DNA of 64,000 nt from Clavibacter michiganensis (GTDB lineage Bacteria > Actinomycetota > Actinomycetes > Actinomycetales > Microbacteriaceae). The stretch covers positions 429,500 through 493,499 of the forward strand of contig NZ_MDJZ01000016.1 in the NCBI RefSeq assembly GCF_002151125.1, given 5' to 3'. The notes under the pieces were generated by a model. That model worked only from the letters and a program-made list of their open reading frames with translations, ran no database searches and was not told where the DNA came from. Positions 61,737 through 64,000 of this stretch are shown here, piece by piece. Both the position numbers and the translations under genes were made by a program. Each line of letters begins with the position of its first letter. The first letter of the stretch is position 1.

Positions 61737-62968
61737 TCGGCGTCTCGCTTCTCGTGTCGATCGAGTCTGTCACGCGGGGTCGCGCGCGTCCGGAGCGCCA
61801 GGTGCACGAGCACGCCCGCGACGAGCGCGCAGAACGCGGCGCCCAGCCCGCCGACCGTGATCCCCGACGCGGCCACCACGAACGTCGCGACCGCGGGCAG
61901 GTGCGCACCCGGATCCCGCACCGCGGACGCGAGGCTCGACGCGAGCGACGGCGCGAGCGCGAGCCCGGCGGCAGCGGCCACCACGCCGGCGGGACCCGCG
62001 ACGATCACGGCCGCGAGCGCCGCCGAGGCCAGCCCGAGCACGAGGTTGGTCCACCCGGCCGTGCTCGCCGCGCGCCACCGCTCGTGCGTGTCCGGATGCG
62101 CGGACGGCGCCGCCGAGAGCGCGGCCGACAGGGCGGCCAGGTTCACGGCGTGCCCGCCGAACGGCGCGCTCACGAGGGTCGCGGCCGCGGTGGTCGTCAT
62201 CGCGGCCCGCCACGGCGTCTCGTAGCCGAAGCTCGCGAGCACCGCGACGCCCGGCAGGTTCTGCGACGCCATCGTCACGACGAAGAGGGGGATCCCGAGC
62301 GCGACCGCCGCCGCCATGGTGAACACGGGCGCCGTCAGCTCGATCCGCGGCACGAGCTGCGCGAGCTCGAGCGTCGTCCCGGGCGCGGGCCCGGCGACCG
62401 CGAGCGAGATGCCGACCACGACGAGCGCGGCGGCCAACGCGGTCGGGGCCGCCCAGCGCGGGGCGAGGCGGGCGGCGACGAGCCAGGCGAGGACCACGGG
62501 CAGCACGACGAGGGGCGTGGCGACCGCCGCCGTCACGGTCGCGACGCACAGGGGGAGGAGCACGCCCGCGAGCATCGCGGCGGCGACGCTCGCCGGGATC
62601 AGGCGCACGAGCCGCCCGAGGAGCGGCCACAGCGCGGTCGCCAGCACGAGGATCCCGCACACGAGGAACGCGCCCACCGCGGCGGCCCAGCCGCCCTCGA
62701 CCGCGCCGGTCCCGATGAGCAGCGCGGCCCCCGGCGTCGACCAGGAGAGCGTGATCGGCCGGCGGAAGCGGTGCGCGAGGAGCACGGTCCCGAGGCCCTG
62801 CGTGACGCACAGCGCGAGCAGCCCGGATGCGGCCTGGGACGGCGATGCCCCCACCGCCGTGAGGCCCGTGAGCACGACCGCGGACGTGCCGGCGAACCCG
62901 ACGACCGCGGTCACGATGCCCGCGCCGCGCGCCTGGGCCCGGCCGCCGGGCGTCTCGATGGCCGTCAT
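61733..62968 (-). CDS. BenE-family (benzoate/H+ symporter-like) transporter
   Basis: A 411-residue membrane protein with 11-12 hydrophobic helices. The BenE pattern is visible in ITLSWSTPGAALLIGTG, LIPASVAAAMLAGVLLP, VTMASQNLPGVAVLASFGY and SAPFGGHAVNLAALSAAL. Characterised members import benzoate; no aromatic-degradation gene is in the window, so the substrate is uncertain. ATG 62968 is chosen over an in-frame extension to 63238 that is Arg-rich and would overlap the divergent gene. Confidence 0.87.
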   Translation of the reverse strand: MTAIETPGGRAQARGAGIVTAVVGFAGTSAVVLTGLTAVGASPSQAASGLLALCVTQGLGTVLLAHRFRRPITLSWSTPGAALLIGTGAVEGGWAAAVGAFLVCGILVLATALWPLLGRLVRLIPASVAAAMLAGVLLPLCVATVTAAVATPLVVLPVVLAWLVAARLAPRWAAPTALAAALVVVGISLAVAGPAPGTTLELAQLVPRIELTAPVFTMAAAVALGIPLFVVTMASQNLPGVAVLASFGYETPWRAAMTTTAAATLVSAPFGGHAVNLAALSAALSAAPSAHPDTHERWRAASTAGWTNLVLGLASAALAAVIVAGPAGVVAAAAGLALAPSLASSLASAVRDPGAHLPAVATFVVAASGITVGGLGAAFCALVAGVLVHLALRTRATPRDRLDRHEKRDAE

Positions 62969-63144
62969 GCGCGCTCCCGACCGGACGCGGGTCGTCCTGC
63001 GGCCCGATCCTAGGGTCCGGCTGTCCCCCCAGGATCCCGACGGCTGTTTCCTCACCCGAAGAAACAAAAGTTGATGGTGGTGTTCCTGCACATTTCGGCT
63101 ACCGTCGAAAGGACCGCGCTCCACCGACCTCGACGAGGCCCGCC

Positions 63145-64000
63145 ATCTCACGCTCCGCACGCACCGCCCGCCCCGTCCCCGGACGCCCGCGGAACGCGAC
63201 CGCGCCGCGCCTGCGCATCGCCGCCGTCCTCGCCGCATCCGGCCTCCTGCTCGGCCTCGGCGTCCCCTCGGCGCAGGCCGCGGAGGAGTACCCCACCTGG
63301 TCCGAGGTGCAGGCCGCGCGCTCGAGCGAGCAGGCCACCTCCGACCAGGTCACGCGCATCACGTCCCTCATCTCCGGGCTCTCCGCCGAGGTCGAGGCCG
63401 CCACGGCCCTCGCCCTGCAGCGCGCCGACGAGCACGCCGCCGCGGTGGATGCGCTCGACGAGGCCACCGGCGAGCTGGAGGCCCTCGAGTCCAAGGCCGC
63501 CAGGGCCCAGGAGGAGGCCGACGAGGCCAAGCGCCAGGTCGGCCAGCTCGTCGCGCAGCTCGCCCGCAGCGGCGGCGGCAGCGACGTCTCCCTCCGCCTG
63601 TTCACGAGCGGCGGCGAGGACGCCGACGTCCTCCTCGCCCGCATGGGCACGGCGACCAAGCTCGCCGACCGCCAGGACACCGCCTTCACCATCGCCGTCA
63701 CCTCCGCCCGCACCGCCGAGTCCCTCGGCAAGCAGGCCTCCGTGGCCAAGGAGGCGCTCGCCGTCCTCGCCGCCGACGCCCAGGCGAAGCTCGAGGAGGC
63801 GTCCGCGGCGCAGGCCCGCGCGGATCAGGCGCTCGCCGAGCAGGAGGCCCGCAGCTCCGAGCTCCAGGCGCAGCTCGCCACGCTCCGCGACTCCCGCATC
63901 TCCGTCGAGGAGGGCTTCGCCATCGGCGAGCGGAAGCGCCAGGAGGCCGCGGCCGCAGAGGCCCGTCGCCAGGCCGAGGCCCGCGCGGCGGCCGATATTA
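63145..64000 (+). CDS. Secreted coiled-coil protein, probably NlpC/P60 peptidoglycan hydrolase (partial, 3' end outside)
   Basis: An open frame from before 63145 to the window edge encodes a basic N-terminus, a signal peptide (LRIAAVLAASGLLLGLGV, cleavage after AQA) and a long coiled coil rich in Ala, Glu, Arg and Gln (for example KRQEAAAAEARRQAEARA). This is the layout of RipA/CwlO-like cell-wall hydrolases, whose catalytic C40 domain would lie past the edge. There is no ATG, GTG or TTG in frame upstream of the signal peptide. GAGG at 63135-63138 is well spaced for ATC 63145, so a rare ATC start, or an error or mutation at the start codon, is likely. Confidence 0.7.
   Translation, partial: MSRSARTARPVPGRPRNATAPRLRIAAVLAASGLLLGLGVPSAQAAEEYPTWSEVQAARSSEQATSDQVTRITSLISGLSAEVEAATALALQRADEHAAAVDALDEATGELEALESKAARAQEEADEAKRQVGQLVAQLARSGGGSDVSLRLFTSGGEDADVLLARMGTATKLADRQDTAFTIAVTSARTAESLGKQASVAKEALAVLAADAQAKLEEASAAQARADQALAEQEARSSELQAQLATLRDSRISVEEGFAIGERKRQEAAAAEARRQAEARAAADI

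Noticed and set aside
62969..63144. A c-di-AMP (ydaO-type) riboswitch before the secreted coiled-coil gene
   Set aside because: Such riboswitches precede some actinobacterial cell-wall hydrolase genes, but I could not find the conserved core sequences or paired helices here.
62969..63238. Longer BenE start at 63238
   Set aside because: The extension is Arg/Gly-rich without hydrophobic segments and would overlap the signal peptide region of the divergent secreted-protein gene.
1..64000. tRNA or rRNA genes, CRISPR arrays, insertion sequences, attachment sites, replication origin
   Set aside because: Reading the intergenic gaps I saw no TPsiC-arm-like GGTTCGA.TCC in a tRNA setting, no spaced repeats, no transposase or integrase reading frame and no DnaA-box cluster.

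Overview
The window is a high-GC (about 73% by eye), gene-dense, mostly 4-bp-overlapping stretch of an actinobacterial chromosome. The gene set points to the family Microbacteriaceae, with Clavibacter as my best guess (inference, no database search): an MptB-type lipoglycan mannosyltransferase, the coproporphyrin-dependent haem pathway (HemQ plus a ferrochelatase with C-terminal Cys residues), an ATP-type Gly104/Lys124 phosphofructokinase, and a secreted levansucrase beside a levan/sucrose hydrolase. No rRNA, tRNA, CRISPR array, insertion sequence or prophage was found, and no gap without a gene exceeds 300 bases.

Layout. 1-2.4 kb: end of a membrane-protein gene, mptB, and a TIGR03086-type protein. 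2.4-8.7 kb: haem operon hemQ-hemH-hemC-hemD-hemB-hemL. 8.8-14.3 kb (minus): non-specific endonuclease, an iron-box-controlled haem oxygenase homologue lacking the usual proximal His, DUF1304, a YhdH-type reductase, pfkA and a ROK regulator. 14.4-19.9 kb: sugar ABC importer (binding protein, permease, single-domain ATPase), two paralogous ketose 3-epimerase-like proteins and a P-loop sugar kinase, which looks like a rare-ketohexose route under the divergent ROK protein. 20-24.5 kb: small stress, repair and redox genes. 24.5-28 kb: divergent GH32/GH68 fructan pair. 28-30.5 kb: copper module (membrane protein, YcnI, CopC). 30.5-35.3 kb: LysR regulator and putA. 35.4-36.6 kb: a membrane protein and a 4'-phosphopantetheinyl transferase. 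36.7-42.3 kb: phosphonate operon with a fused two-domain permease, an FAD oxidoreductase and a phosphonatase-like hydrolase, preceded by a PHO-box-like repeat. 42.3-43.5 kb: a lower-GC AAA ATPase with its own palindromic, apparently leaderless promoter. 43.6-49.5 kb (minus): GntR regulator, a Pls/PosA-type single-module NRPS (polylysine-synthetase-like) and a translationally coupled M1 metallopeptidase. 50-52.7 kb: Lrp regulator, an arginine-dihydrolase-like amidinohydrolase and RocD. 52.7-64 kb: EamA exporter, DUF6226-like protein, an ABC importer operon ending in an MBL hydrolase under a LacI regulator, a BenE/unknown/epimerase operon, and the start of a coiled-coil secreted protein that runs off the window.

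The parts connect. Arginine to ornithine (50.6 kb), RocD to glutamate semialdehyde (51.5 kb) and PutA (31.6 kb) form a full route to glutamate. The PPTase at 36 kb can activate the carrier domain of the Pls-like synthetase at 45-49 kb. Haem is made by the 2.4-8.7 kb operon, and the protein at 9.8 kb is probably tied to haem or iron. A feature across all regions is the palindrome GGATCC, which I count about 150 times in 64 kb (about 21 expected from base composition), in coding DNA in all three frames and in terminators.
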